A DNA stretch of 64,000 nucleotides from Valencia hispanica (lineage: Eukaryota; Chordata; Actinopteri; Cyprinodontiformes; Valenciidae), in contig OY747713.1 in the NCBI GenBank assembly GCA_963556495.2, forward strand, positions 40,985,461 through 41,049,460. The letters run 5' to 3'. The notes below the pieces were generated by a model. The model was given only the letters and a program-made list of their open reading frames with translations, was not told the DNA's origin and searched no databases. A program made the translations under genes and the position numbers. This document shows positions 49,040 through 61,157 of the stretch, piece after piece (the stretch's first letter is position 1; every line of letters begins with the position of its first letter).

Positions 49040-49580
49040 AATGTTCAATTGGCGATTAAGCTGGGGAATCTGGGAAGTTGTCCAAAATACAAACTTAACT
49101 TTTGAATTAATGGGAAATAACTGGCAACTGGTGGGAATTTAGGGGGGAAAACAGAATACAATCCTAAATGTTAAACATTTGGTTTGGTCATAGGCAGAAA
49201 TTCATGTGATATTCGCAAGTTGAACAATATAAAAAAAAATATATTTAACCAATAAGGTGATAAAAACATGACTTCACTATTTGCTGTCTACAGGCTCAAA
49301 TGTGTGACTTCTGCAGTTTTGGGCTGTGCATGTAGGGGGCGTGGCCTTAATGTTCCTGCAACAAGCAGTGGGCTACGTTCATGTTATTGTGTTGATCAAG
49401 TGCACTCGTAAAGATTTGGCCAAATCATTTCCCCCAACTTTACGTTGACATCCAGCCTTCAATAGTTTAAATTCCAGGTTTATTACCATAAACTCTTGTT
49501 AATTCATAAAAAATTCCTATCAGTTCCCAGGGAACGTTTCTGATTTTGAGAATTCCCCAAATTTTGCAACCTTACCTGCA
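49040..49580. mobile_element. possible non-autonomous DNA element
   Basis: The left part (ctggggaatctgggaagttg; actggcaactggtgggaattt) and right part (cagttcccagggaacgtttc; gaattccccaaattttgcaac) are roughly inverted relative to each other, as in a teleost hAT-like family. The ends are too diverged to place. Confidence 0.4.
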
Positions 49581-50264
49581 CCTAAACTAATATACTGGTT
49601 ATCAATGGGGGTATTTAAATATGATATTACAGACGTTGAATTCTAAATCCATCAAAAATAATGACTCCAGAGACAGAGAAAAAAGCCAGAATATGCATTG
49701 GAAATATGATCTGACAGATTGAATTTATTTGTATTATTATTTTTTTTTTAAAAGCTCCTCAGTTTTCTCTTACATCCTTAAATAATACTTCTCTCTCATT
49801 TTTTCCCCTCTGATGAATTCTGCCAGACTGACTCATCTTTAACCATCCATCTCACACTCACATGTCGTCTCTGTCATTTCAGGTTTTCACAGAATTTGAT
49901 ATCAGTCTGCCAGATAAACGCGTTACATCGGTGTGGTCCCTCCATCGGTTTTCAAATCTGCTGCATTCTTTTACGCCAACTCCCTTTGGACAATAATCCT
50001 AACAGAACTGTGAGCGAAGCAGTCAAGGCAGCTTGTTAAACTAGCAGAAGTCAACAGAGAACCATGAATGCTGCAGTTCTCATTTCCTAAAACTCAAAAT
50101 CCAATCAGAACATTTTTAAAGGCCACATTTGTGTGTTTTTATAGATCAGCTTTATCACTCGTCTGTATTTCATTTTTAATAAAACAAATGATAGAGACTG
50201 CTTTAAGATTCATAGTTGGTAATTTACCTAACAAAGAGCAGAGAGGGAGAACGCTTTGTTAATG

Positions 50265-50453
50265 CAGCACCTTGGAAAAGTATTTATACCCCTTGAACTT
50301 TATGGATTTCACCACATTACATGTAATAGATCAACCCAAAGTTGCTATTTGAAGGGATCTTTCTTTAAAAAAAATATTTTAAATCTGAAAAGTGTGTCAC
50401 AAAACTTTGTTCTTGTAATATGCAAAAATGTGAAAATACTTTCGCAAGGAACC
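50265..50453. mobile_element. Tc1-family MITE
   Basis: A 189-bp unit whose ends are cagcaccttggaaaagtatt and aaaatactttcgcaagg, inverted copies of the Tc1-like terminus also seen at 27162 and 39182. It consists of little more than the two TIRs and has no coding sequence. Confidence 0.72.
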
Positions 50454-51349
50454 ATACCTACAGGCTCAAAGCCTCGCAAAAATAGCTGTCCTATTGTGGT
50501 GTGGAGCTCGACATCACTGAGAGAGAAAGAACATTTCTTATCTCCACTAAACGTCGTAAGTGTCTGGGAATCTGATGCAAAATGGCACTCTGTGCATGTC
50601 TCAGAGACGGCGCAGGCTCTAAGAGATTGCCAGTTTCTTCTGCCCCGGGAAGGAAAACTGGTTGCTCATTCATGTCTGATCCCCTTTCCTCAACGTCGCG
50701 TCCAGTTGTTGATTATGTTCTCTTCTGATTATCATCAAAGAACACATAGCTGGAGTTTTTGGCTCAGTAGTCCATGCTGACAGTCGCAGAATGAGGGAGA
50801 AAAAAAACACAGAAAAAGTAAATTAGATGTTTAAATTGATGTCAAGCAGAAAAATAAAAATGCAAATTTTGTCCCATTTCTGATGGATTTTAGGATTTGA
50901 TCCTGTAGTGAGTACAATATTCCCGACAGCCATTCTGCCCGCATGTTTAAGTTAACCTTAAAGGCCTGTTTTTTTTTCTTGTTTCACGTCATGGAAATCC
51001 CGATGCACAGCTACTTCACACAACACTGGAGCAGCAGGTCAAGCTAGTAGGAAGGACCCAGTTTGGGCATAGTTTAGTACACACGCAGACCAGTGATGGG
51101 TATGTAAATAATTCACTCAGTAAGGACATGGCATGTTTAGAACAGCACTAGAGAACCTAAAGAGAGCACAATGCATTACAGGCACTCACCAAAATGTCTG
51201 GGTTGTGTATGCTGGAATGACTCTTTAGGGAACGGTGACACGGTGGGTGGTTGCCTTCTTACACCAACTGGTTCCAACATTGAATAACTGTGACATCTGA
51301 AGCATTCATTGGGCTGTTGCTCTATGATAACACTGTCCAATGTTTCTAT

Positions 51350-52090
51350 AAAGTTGTACTGAAACAATTCCTTGAATACCTCAAGTATTTTGAGGCAAAT
51401 AATTTGCCTAGAGTATTTTCAGAACTCAAATTTTTTGAGTCAAGTTACTCACTAAATTTAATATTACTACACCACTTGTACACCCGCATAGTTATTTCAG
51501 TTACTCGAGACGCTCTCTTACAGTGATGTTCTGTCCGGATGATTATTTTGGTTACACAACCCATTCACTTAGCTTATTCTAACGTATGTAGATGTTAAAG
51601 GATGTCCCACAGAAATCAACGCTAGTGATGTAAAGAAGAAAAACCGCGACAAAAACTCCACTGTTAAAAGTATGGGACCTCTACTATCTTAACCTAGAGA
51701 AAAACATAGTATAGTGTGTTTATTGCTAAACTGAATTTGCGTTCCACAACAGCCCATCCTCAATACTGCAACATGTTAAAAGGAAACCTCCACTGTACTT
51801 CGCAGATTCACCAGCCAGTTCGTCACCTCGAATCGACAGGTAAAATTTATTGTAATGTTGAAAAAGCATGTCACCCAAATCAGTTATTGCAATTCCAGAT
51901 AAATGTGTGTCAAGGTTTTTTTTTAATACCGTACGACAAGTATATTAGTCTTTTTAGTTTTTTTCATGTTGCTCTTAAAATCGGCTTAAGTTGTAAAAGT
52001 TAACTTACTGCAAAATGTGTTCAATTTCTTTTTCTGATTACTCGAATAATCACTAAGTTGCTCGGTTCCTAAAATATTCGACAGCTGCAG
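51350..52090. mobile_element. possible hAT-like element
   Basis: The left text (actgaaacaattccttgaatacctc; tgcctagagtattttcagaactc) and right text (gattactcgaataatcac) carry ACTCGA/TCGAGT-type motifs typical of a teleost non-autonomous hAT family. The ends and duplication were not resolved. Confidence 0.35.
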
Positions 52091-52417
52091 CTGAACTCCA
52101 GGCTGAAAGAAAACCCAATGTTCTGTGTGTTTTATTGGGTAAATAAAGACAAAAACTGGCCAATAAGTTGTGTCTGTGACTTCACTTGTGGTGCCACAAT
52201 TCATGCCCTTTGGTAGCTGATCATAATCAGCCAGATCCTTTTTTAGCTGAATCATTTACATACCCGTTACTGGTCTGCTTGAGTTCCAATAAAAGCTAAA
52301 CTGAACTATTCTTTGACTGACTGTGTTTAAGCATGCTGAACAGAACATTATGGTCAATAAAACAGCTTGTTTTTACACAAAAAGTATTCCTAATCGGTTC
52401 CTACAAAATGTTAGGTA

Positions 52418-53690
52418 CAGCTGAAACAGATATTTACAGACAGATCTGTTTTCCCCCACTCACCGTCAAATATTAAATTAGATGAAACCTTTCCTGTTTT
52501 GGGTCATTTAGGAATACCAAAACCAGGAGCTATATGACAGATACTACATACACTTTACTACGCTGATGATGATAAGATGAGTTTTGTCATTTGAGTTAAA
52601 TGGAGGCACGTCTGTTGATGTTTTTTAAGGCAACACCTCAAACACATTGCTTCCTTGTGAGACATCATGGGAAAATCAGAAGAAATCAAGAGATCAGGAA
52701 GAGCATTGTGGACTTTCACAAGTCTGATTCATCCTGTGGTACAATATGTCGGAGTATACCCAGTTGTAAACACCATGGGGATGTGCAGCCATTCCCCAGT
52801 AAAGGAAGAAAAGGGGTATTTCACTGTCCGTTTTCTACAGTGAAGCACATTCTGTACCAGCATGGGCTGATTGCCAATTACTCCTCAAACAACATAAAAC
52901 TCAGGACAGTTTTCATTGGTCATAGGGAGGTCACATAACATGTAAAGACATCAGCCTGGATGTTTGTAGCTGAATCTAAAGACATAAAGATTGGACAATG
53001 ACCTAAGCAAAAACCAGCAAATAAGTTACGGACTATAAAGTTGATGTTTTGAAACCGTGGTCTCAGTCTCAGTTGCAACATGTGTCTCCTGAAGCTGGTC
53101 GTAGCTCAGCAATACTTCACCTTCATTTGGCATGCCTTACAAATCGCTTTGCTTCCGTCAAGCTCATCTTTCGGTTTGTCCGTTCTGAACCCGAAATAGC
53201 GCCAGACCGCAGCCTAGCGCGGGCGTTATCAAAGCCTGCGCAAGGCAGACACCGCTAGTGTCTGACGCCATGTTATTCTAATTTCTTCACACCCGCAACA
53301 GTGGGTGGGGTTAAAGTTCACCGGTTAAAATGGTATGAAGCCTTTAACAGCTAAGCCTCAAAATGCCCATCAGGTCTTTTGTGTTCCTATTTTGGCTGTA
53401 AAAAGAGCAAACCATGTTTAAGGGCTCAATTGATCTTTGAACATAAACATCGGTCTTTAGGAATTTTTATAAGAATCGATTTAGAATCGGAGAAATCATT
53501 TTTTTCAACCCAGCACTAGTCCAAATCATACAGTTTAAAAGGCTATTATGCCAAAAAGGTTTAAAAAAAAGATAGTAAACTTCTGAATTATTCTGGAATT
53601 TAGCAAATAGAAATAACTTAGGTGATCTTAGCCAACCTAAAACAAGAAAAGTTTAGAATCACTTAATTTCAGAAATTGAGAACATAAAAT
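52418..53690 (+). mobile_element. Tc1-like transposon relic (Sleeping Beauty-type termini)
   Basis: The left end tacagctgaaacagatattt (52415 onward), with inner text cctttcctgttttgggtc (52489-52506), is mirrored at the right by gccaacctaaaacaagaaaag (53631-53651) and aaatagaaataactta. Between them lies a + strand transposase N-terminus (52600-52960). Other sequence (about 53050-53520), ending in a second element's terminus (caacccagcactagtcc), replaces the rest. The right edge is approximate. Confidence 0.72.
52600..52938 (+). pseudogene. Tc1-like transposase N-terminal remnant
   Basis: The DNA atgggaaaatcagaagaaatc at about 52667 marks the original start. A frameshift follows at once. The other frame reads IVDFHKSDSSCGTICRSI, corresponding to the first helix-turn-helix of the paired-like DNA-binding domain, then KHHGDVQPFPSKGRKG, the linker with its GRP-type basic motif changed to GRK. 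A later part (STVKHILYQHGL) matches the second helix-turn-helix end. The catalytic domain is absent. Confidence 0.75.
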
Positions 53691-53949
53691 GGAACGTTTT
53701 TATTTTTCTACTTTATTTGAACATCTGATTTGAGCTGTTTTAGCCTCTCTGCAATATGAACGGTTAGCTACAGTATGAGGATTCACCTCTGTCTCGTTCT
53801 TCTCTGTCCCATCACCACACTGTACCTTTCAGTCTGAACCTATAGCAAAGTTTGCTCTGAGCTCTGTTGACAAATTTCCGTGTCAAGCGTGCAGCTCACT
53901 ACAAATGCTGCATTCATATTTCAACGCCATAAAGATGTACGTTTACTCC

Positions 53950-55480
53950 TCCTCCTCCTGCTGAGGGCTCGCTTCTGCCAGGACGACCATCTAAGAGGAG
54001 ACTCAATTAAAACGTCCAGTCAGGGCAGCTTTAATAATGCAGACCGCACTTGTTAAGGCAGCAGAACACTGAGGGCTGATATCCTGCCTCTCCGGTTAAG
54101 AGATCATTTAGAGATGTGTGCATGCCACCTCTTTGATCTGGGGTTTAGATTTTTATGTTGTTTTTTTTCCACCAAGAAAAATGTTGCTTTTAGTGAAAAA
54201 CCAGAGAAACACACCAGGGTTAAAGATAAACGAAACGATGGATCGTCATCGCCTCGACAGCGCAGCCTTCTTAGACGACGTATGGGGATTCATTAATCGT
54301 CATCTTACCAGATGATAACTCTGCCCAAGACGAGGCCGGGATTACGGCGGATTAGTTTGAAAAGCAGTGAAAACGCCCGGCTGTGTTCCGTGATCTGTCT
54401 GTGTGAGACAAAGGGAGGGAGGTAGGGAGGGAGGGATAAAAAAGAGGATAGGAGAAGGTTGATAGGAGAGCCTTTCCCTGGGGAAAGGTTATCTTTAAGG
54501 GGATTGCACCAGTCAGGAACAAAAGAGGAAGCTTCAACCTTGGAGGTGGGTGGAGGTGGACTGTAAATCCTTCCTCATTTCCGATCCAGTTTAATTTCCT
54601 TCCTCTAAATGGCTTCATGGAAATTCATTTCAGATGTTATGGAAGCTTTCCAAAATAATTCCTTTGAGCCGCGCGTGTTCAGTTACGTCTTTTCATGATC
54701 ATTTTCGAAAATGAGCATTCGACCCAGTTCCTTATTTTTTTTTTTTTAATATTCCACTCAGCACTCCTCCTCTGGATTTACGGTTTGACTTCAGAGGCCG
54801 CCTCTTATCGACGGGGTCCTTCCTGCGTCCCCGCCTCACCTCCACCTGATCCTCCGCCTCTCCCTCTCCACCTCCTTCATCGATGTCGTTTTGCGCGGCT
54901 GGCGGCTCTACAGAGAGGATTGCACTGAATTAGCTCCTCCGCCTTCCCAACTGATCCGATCCATTCTGTGTAATCCCACTCAATTTAATTATGTTTATCG
55001 TTCCACCTCGCCGGTGCAGAGGAGCAGCGGCACACCTCTTCCCAGATAAGCCCGGGGACCTTGTGGCTCTTTGCTGGCAGAGCGTCTGTCTGAGCCTGTT
55101 GCTCTCTAAACAGATGGTGCAAGTCAGCTGCGCTCTCGGTAAATAAGGTGTTAGGTTCAATATTATGCTTCGGAGCGGCCCTGAAACATCAGTGTGACAT
55201 GACATAAATATCCAAGGCTGAGGGCTTCTTTTTGTGTGTTGGTAGCAGGATTTTATACACTTTAGCAAACTCTCCATCCTCTAAACTTGGAAGTATTAAT
55301 GCTCCCACTTTCTAAGCCGTCTCCTTTCTTACTTCTGTTCGTCTTATCCTTGGCACGAGATATCGAACGCTTCCAACAAGAGCCCGAAACATAAGGCGCT
55401 GACCGTGTCTGAAAATCCTTTTCCTCCTGAATGCAGCATCAAATATCGCCAGATTAAACAGACTTGGCTGCTGATGGCAA
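53950..55480. other. khdrbs2/3: candidate conserved non-coding block
   Basis: 1.5 kb almost free of transposon text, with higher GC. The stretches 54080-54130, 54225-54400 (gggattcattaatcgtcatc; gatgataactctgccc) and 54950-55260 (ccactcaatttaattatg; gggttcaata-like text near 55153) look constrained. Only a short GGGA-rich run near 54411-54436 is low-complexity. No coding domain is visible on either strand. Confidence 0.4.
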
Positions 55481-56779
55481 AATGTTGCAGGGTTTTCACA
55501 TTTTCCATGTCAAAATTCCAAACTCTTCTAGACTAAAGTTTTCGAACATTTTGGAAATTTGAGGATGAAATCTTTACCTGGTTGGGTTTTATTAGAACAA
55601 GACAATTTGAACCCACTCAGATCAGCATCTTTTAAGTGACTACTACTCCGTCTGTCCTGTGTTCATTCATCACTGTGTGCTTTGGTTCATCCACCAAACA
55701 GGACCGGTCCAAACTGAGGATCATCAGGATTCAGCACCCCCCTCCCCCCCATCCAGGACTTGGACAGATCTAGGGTCATAAAAATGGCAGCTCACAACTC
55801 TGCAGACCCCACACATCCTGGACACAACCTGTTTAGTCTCTTACCTTCAGGTTGGCTATACCAAGCATATTTGCACCGATTTCACATTGGTAAAAACACT
55901 TCATATAAGCATATTTGCGAAAATCCCCCCAACAATATTTTGTTGTATTTCCCTTTTTATATATTTTAAAATAAAATGTCTTCATTGACAGTAAATCGGG
56001 ACCAAAGTCAAATTCCTTGTCAAACCAGGACGGGATTATTCTCTACTAAATAATCCCTTTAAACACAGCGACACACTGATCACATGACTGATGAGGGTTT
56101 CATTGTTTCATTGGAGTCTGAACTGACCTATTCCAGTTTTGATTTTTATTCTAAAGACTAAAATGCACAAAAGACCAACGACATCTGCTGCAGGTTCGAT
56201 AATAAAGAAACTATGTTTGAATCCATCCGAAAGTGAAGGTAGTAGAAGATCTCAATATGTCCCCAACAATTAACAGATTTTCCTTTTAGATTGACACATA
56301 AACGTGAATTAAAGTACTTACTGTTGGTTGATGTGTTTAATGACCGGAAATGGGTTCTCTTTTTTTTTCAGTATTTCAAAGGCCGATCATTGATTAGAGC
56401 CAATCAGTAGAGAATTTTGATCTCTGGATAATCCTGGATAATCTCCACTTGTGATCTTTGATGTCTTTATTCTGTTTGTAGTTATTCAGAAATAGAAGCA
56501 CCAGTGCTTTCTTAGACACACAAAGGCCACCAGTTCTAGAACCACAGGTCCAGATCAGGATCTCACCTGATCTTAGACGGAGTAAAATAACCCTTACTTG
56601 ATTTCTTTAAATGAGTTTTTGATCAGTGGGTACTCTTGTGTTAGCGACTCAAAACCCTAAATAGTCAATGAATCTTTTTACAAAAAATATGATTTCTTTT
56701 TCAGACAACTAAATAAGGAATTGCCCCTGGAAAGTTGAACCTTTGTCTGGTTTTCTTTTTCCATACTTTTCCAGAGGGA

Positions 56780-57015
56780 GTAGTGGCTGAGAAATTCTTC
56801 CTTCAGGCCCATCACTTTGAGCGTATCATTCCCAGTGTGAAACAATGGAGGCAGGAGGATGTTTTTCTTTAGCAGAAATAGGAACTCCGGTCAGATTGAT
56901 GGGAAGATGGCTGAAACTAAGAACAGGGCAGTCCTGGAAGGAAAAGGAGATCTGTCGGTCGCAAAATAACTGGCTCCAAGAGAAAAGGAGTGACAAAATT
57001 TTGATGCATATCAAT
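56780..57015 (+). pseudogene. Tc1-like transposase fragment
   Basis: The text atcattcccagtgtgaaaca and ggaggcaggaggatgttttt corresponds to the HTIPSVKxGGGSxM block of a Tc1-like DDE domain. It continues through diverged text and ends near caaaattttgatgc. Stops and frame changes are frequent. Confidence 0.55.
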
Positions 57016-57024
57016 TACATTAAT

Positions 57025-57400
57025 AATTCATAGGCAGAGTGTAGAGCATAAAAAGTTAAAATATCATTTTGAGCAGGCTCTACAATTATCTACATTATAT
57101 TAGATGTTCTATGTCGTTTCACTGTAAATATTTCAGTTTATAGAGACTTTAGATCAGTTTGTTTTTGTATTTTATTTGTAGCACTCTGGTCTATCGTAAT
57201 ATACACATAATAAACATGTGATGTAATGTATGTTTGTAGGTTAGTAATTCATTTTACACTGCTTTTAACATTATTTTTGGTGATAAGTTCATTTAAGAAG
57301 CAAAAAGTGCGAGGAGGCACTTGGGAGCCAAAAGAGCCGCTTGTTTTTAGCGAGCCGAGTCGTGAGAACCTTAAAGAGGCAGAATTCCCATTCCCACTAA
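57025..57400. repeat. hAT-like repeat, pair with 29028-29410
   Basis: Matches 29028-29410 along its length with many substitutions. The right part adds aaaagagccgcttgtttttag and ends aattcccattcccacta, close to a hAT terminus. Confidence 0.65.
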
Positions 57401-57439
57401 AGGAAAAACCTTGTTACTGAAGCTGAAACCTGCTATTGA

Positions 57440-57730
57440 AAGTTTGTGGTTCTAACCTGACAAAAGGTGAAAAAATATCAAGGCACACGCTAAAGGAAAT
57501 GATCCCCACAGCATGACGCTGCCACCACTGTGTGCATCATTGTTTCTGCGGTTTAGATGAACTTCAGTGCGCTGCTTACACTTCCTGGATCTCTGCAGCT
57601 TCTAGAGAGATACCATGAAGTCCTCGGTTGTCTCCCCGATTAAAGCCCTCCTTGCATGGCCTCTCACTTTAAGTGGACAGCCATCCAACCAGAGTCGACT
57701 CTTCTTTTGGAATGGACCGGATTAAGTCCA
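57440..57730 (-). pseudogene. Tc1-like transposase fragment, antisense
   Basis: The antisense phrases gatccccacagcatgacgctg, ctgccaccactgtg and ggacagccatcc match, in order, the minus strand of the Tc1-like family at 27640-27960. Large gaps and no open frame. Confidence 0.55.
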
Positions 57731-58112
57731 ACTGACTATCTGTGCCGTGACTTCAAAACTGATGGCTGTCTATTCAATCTGACAGAGTTTAGGGTGCTGT
57801 ATAAGAACAAATGGGATAAAAGAAATGTCCCTCTCTAGATGTGCAAAGCTGGTAGGGACGAACTGTAGCTCAAAAGACTGCCAGCTGCAACTGCTTCAAG
57901 GTGTGATTGTACATTTCATTTGTAAACATTTGTTGAAACCATTTATCTTGTCTACCTTCATCATCCCCTTTCATCCCCTCCTCTGTCTTCTTTCTTACTC
58001 CTTTAAGTCTAATCCTTGGCACCAGATATGAAACTGTTCCAAAAAGAGCCTAAAACACTTCAGGGTTTGAGGGCTTGCAGCCGACAATGGAAAAAAAAAA
58101 TAGTAATAATAA

Positions 58113-58159
<47 letters not shown>
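58113..58159. repeat. (AAT)n microsatellite
   Basis: About 15 AAT units just upstream of the LINE fragment. Confidence 0.95.
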
Positions 58160-58515
58160 GTGGTTTGTAGATCTGTCATGTTTAGGGCAATAACATTATG
58201 GAATAAGCTCCCATGTACGGTGACTGAGGCTGCAACCAAAGTCACATTTAAAAAGTCACCAAAAAAAAATGATGGTCTTAATTTTGTAAGTGAGTTTCTG
58301 TTTTAATTTTGGGTTTTTCAATTGGACAGTTTATTACTTTAAGACTACTGTTATGGAAAACTGTATTGTGTAGGATTTTATAAATGTTATATTTTGTATC
58401 TATTGTGGTAAGGAGTGTATATTGGTTTATGTTTGAAATACTGGGAATGTAATTTTAATGAATTGATGAGGACCTCAGGAAGAGTAGCTGTTGGGATCCT
58501 AATAAATAAACAACA
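58160..58515 (+). mobile_element. non-LTR retrotransposon 3' end
   Basis: The coding tail reads MFRAITLWNKLPCTVTEAA then VTFKK, a C-terminal motif of several LINE clades (F-R-x-x-x-LWN-x-LP). The 3' UTR ends with gacctcaggaagagtagctg and gggatcctaataaataaac, a common teleost LINE terminus. It is heavily 5'-truncated. Confidence 0.7.
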
Positions 58516-58645
58516 ATAATGTTCGTCCTGATGAAGCAAGATTCAACGGATTCACGCTCTTTTGGGTGCTGATGGCAGACACTGACACTCAGTCGACCGT
58601 GCTGAGCAGCAGATGTTGCAGCCCAACAAGTTGAGAGTCTTCCAT

Positions 58646-58649
<4 letters not shown>

Positions 58650-58677
<28 letters not shown>
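58650..58677. repeat. (TA)n microsatellite
   Basis: 28-bp TA run. Confidence 0.95.
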
Positions 58678-58739
58678 TCTTATACTCTATTTAAATACAT
58701 TTCTATAGAGATATTCAGCCTTCTCCAAAGGAATCTTGT

Positions 58740-59660
58740 TATTAGCGGAGGATAACCATTCCTCCACATTCGCTTGAAGTGTTATTTTGATGTAACGCGA
58801 GGAGGCAAAATGTTCCCAAATGTCATCATTCTTTCATCAGCGCCTGTTAACAGCTTTAATCTCCTTTGGTGGGTTGAGTATGAAATGTCCTGCACACCTT
58901 TTGAAAACACACACAGACAGCTAGAGAGAGACAGAGAGAGAGAGACGGGGCTTCGGCGATGTCGCCCATGAATGTTTAATGAAAGAGGGCGCTGGGATAT
59001 CAGTAGAGGAAAGTTAAGTGCATTTTCTGGGTTTTTGGAGCAGGGAAGAGTTGTCCTGAGAGAGGGAGAGGAGAGTCGGAAGCTCCTTTTGCCAGCAGCG
59101 CTGAGAGTTCTGCAGGGGCGTCGCTCTTTCTTGTTCTCAAAAGCCGCTGTTAAAGCCTCGCTTTGTGCTTTTACAGGACGGTTCCCTCTTCTTTCTTGTC
59201 CCCCTTTCTTCTCCTGCCAGGAGCGTTGTGCGAAGCCTCTCTGGTAATTCGCGCCTTCTATTAAGGGGCAGATTTTGAACCCCTCCATAGTTTGGTTATT
59301 ATGGCCCAAAGACGAGGCGCTGTGCGTTTTGTTTTCCGTCAGCATCTCGGTATGGTTCCAGCTGGCCGTTAAAGCATTCATTAAAGCTTATAGTGAGGCC
59401 ATAAACACGGGGTCGCACAACAAGCCCCATTATCCACTCTCTCCTCGCTAATGAAATCAGAAAATACGCCCGCTGCTGTTTTCTTTTTTTTTTGCTTTTT
59501 CCACACACACAGTTATGGCTCCTTCGCCGTGTCATTCGGCAGCTCTTCTTGTTAGCGGTTGACCTAGGATTTTGCTCAATGAGAGGCTTGTTAAAGCTTG
59601 ACCTGGAAGTGGATCTCTGCTTTCTCCGCTTGTTAAATTTCCGTCACTCTCAGCAGCCGT
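58740..59660. other. khdrbs2/3: candidate conserved non-coding block
   Basis: Free of transposon text except a short (GAGA)n at 58920-58945. The part 59270-59470 in particular (ttatggcccaaagacgagg; gccgttaaagcattcattaaag; gccataaacacggggtcgc) has the even, AT/GC-mixed, motif-dense look of deeply conserved vertebrate enhancers. A 199-codon open frame on the minus strand has no recognisable domain. Confidence 0.45.
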
Positions 59661-60171
59661 CATTAGTCTGTAGGAGATGTTTATTTATTTCTTTATTTTT
59701 TTTTCTTGTCCAATATATACACACAGCAACAAGAAGACAAAGACTCCCTGGCATGCTGAAGCTTCAACAAAATTAACAGTGTGGGGGTTTTTAATTATAC
59801 AAATCATTAGTTAAAAGGAACAGCTTGTGTGCCAGCAGACATCTCACAGTGGGCTCTGTTTGTTTGGGGCATAATCCAAAACAAAAACCAAAAGCAGCAT
59901 CTTTAATACCAGAACATAATACTTGAAAAAAGTAGAATTAGAGTAGTTGAGAGTCCCCAAACTGCCTCTTTGTTCCAAAGTCTTTTCTAAAAAATAATGT
60001 CCCTCCGTTGACAGATTTACAATGAATTACAGTGATTACATTTTAATGAGTGAACAGTGAGATGATTATTTTATATTTAGGCAAACAGCAGCCACTCTAA
60101 CTGATGAAGAGGATGTCTCAACATTTATGGCGTCCCTGCAAACACAAGAGCTCTGTTCTAATGTCTTATTA

Positions 60172-60258
60172 CCTGTACTTCTTGAGGAAGCTTATGTCCT
60201 TCAAGGTTTGCAGCAAGCTGCTGCAGATCTTCTACACGTCTGTTGTGGAGAGTGTAAT
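60172..60258 (+). mobile_element. Rex1-type LINE fragment
   Basis: Encodes LYFLRKLMSFKVCSKLLQIF then YTSVVESVI, matching 9366-9436 joined directly to 10318-10333. It is the same element without the L2 insert. Confidence 0.8.
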
Positions 60259-60522
60259 CCACTTGTCTTTATTTAACCCTGAAAAACCTGTTAATATTTG
60301 TCCCTTTTTAGCCCAAAGGTGCTGCTTAAACAGGCTAAAGACCATTAACTTTGGCAGCAACATCATCTCTTCCCTCTATTCAACAAATGTATACTCTGGG
60401 GAATAGTTCTGAAGAAGCATGGACAACTATGAGATGCTTAACGATACAATAAACTTGTGTAAATAAACCAGTCTCCAATGTGGGTTTTTCTATTGCCGGT
60501 GTCGTTTTGTACAGTTCATAGT

Positions 60523-61157
60523 TGTCAGGTTTGCGTGTTTTTAAAGAGAACCCAAATGCAGAACTGAAATGAACTCAGGATTTTAATCAAATAATAAAAT
60601 GCAAACTTAAAATGATAACGAGAAAACCAGGAAAAATGGAGACCAGGAAACGCAGAAGACAGACCAGGGATGAACAGGGAAAGCAGGAACCAGGAAGGGA
60701 GGAATGATAACAAACCAGCGAGTAGTGACTGAAGGAGAGGTGAATATTTACTGAGGAGGAAATGAGGAAGTGACTGAGAAGACCAATGACCAATTATTTA
60801 GAGCAGATGCAGGTGAGAGGGAGAGAGCAGGTGGAAGTAATCAACTGGGACAGGAGGTAAAATGGCTGGGAGACAGAAAACTCTAAAAAAACTATAAAGC
60901 AAGGATAATAGGTCTAGGGAGGAATCTTAAGGAAACAGTGGAGAACAGAAGGAAGAAATAAATAAGGAAACTATCTAAAGAGGAATACTAATAAGGAGGA
61001 CAAAGGAGCAAAGGGTGAAAAACATCTAAGAACAAGGAGAAATAGGGAAACAAGAAAGTGCAGAAATAACTAGTAGAGACAAAGAATAACAAAACATGAT
61101 AATAGAACTAAATAAGGAAAATAACTAACAAAACACAAACACCTAGGAACTATGACA
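60523..61157. mobile_element. solo LTR-like element
   Basis: A 635-bp block begins tgtcaggttt and ends ctatgaca (TG...CA, with TGTCA/TGACA inverted ends) and is flanked by perfect atagt at 60518-60522 and 61158-61162. A 5-bp duplication and TG/CA ends are typical of LTR retrotransposons. The purine-rich body has no gene. A DNA transposon with TGTCA ends is the alternative. Confidence 0.7.

Noticed and set aside
50256..50780. 174-codon + strand frame
   Set aside because: Begins in a Tc1-family MITE and has no recognisable domain after it.
53050..53520. separate hAT-type element inside the 52.4-53.7 kb Tc1 relic
   Set aside because: Its right end (caacccagcactagtcc) looks like a terminus, but no matching left end was found, so it is mentioned only within the host relic.
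58782..59381. 199-codon minus-strand frame
   Set aside because: Overlaps the candidate conserved non-coding block; composition is Ser/Arg/Leu-rich without domain, start context or splice evidence. RNA-seq would settle it.
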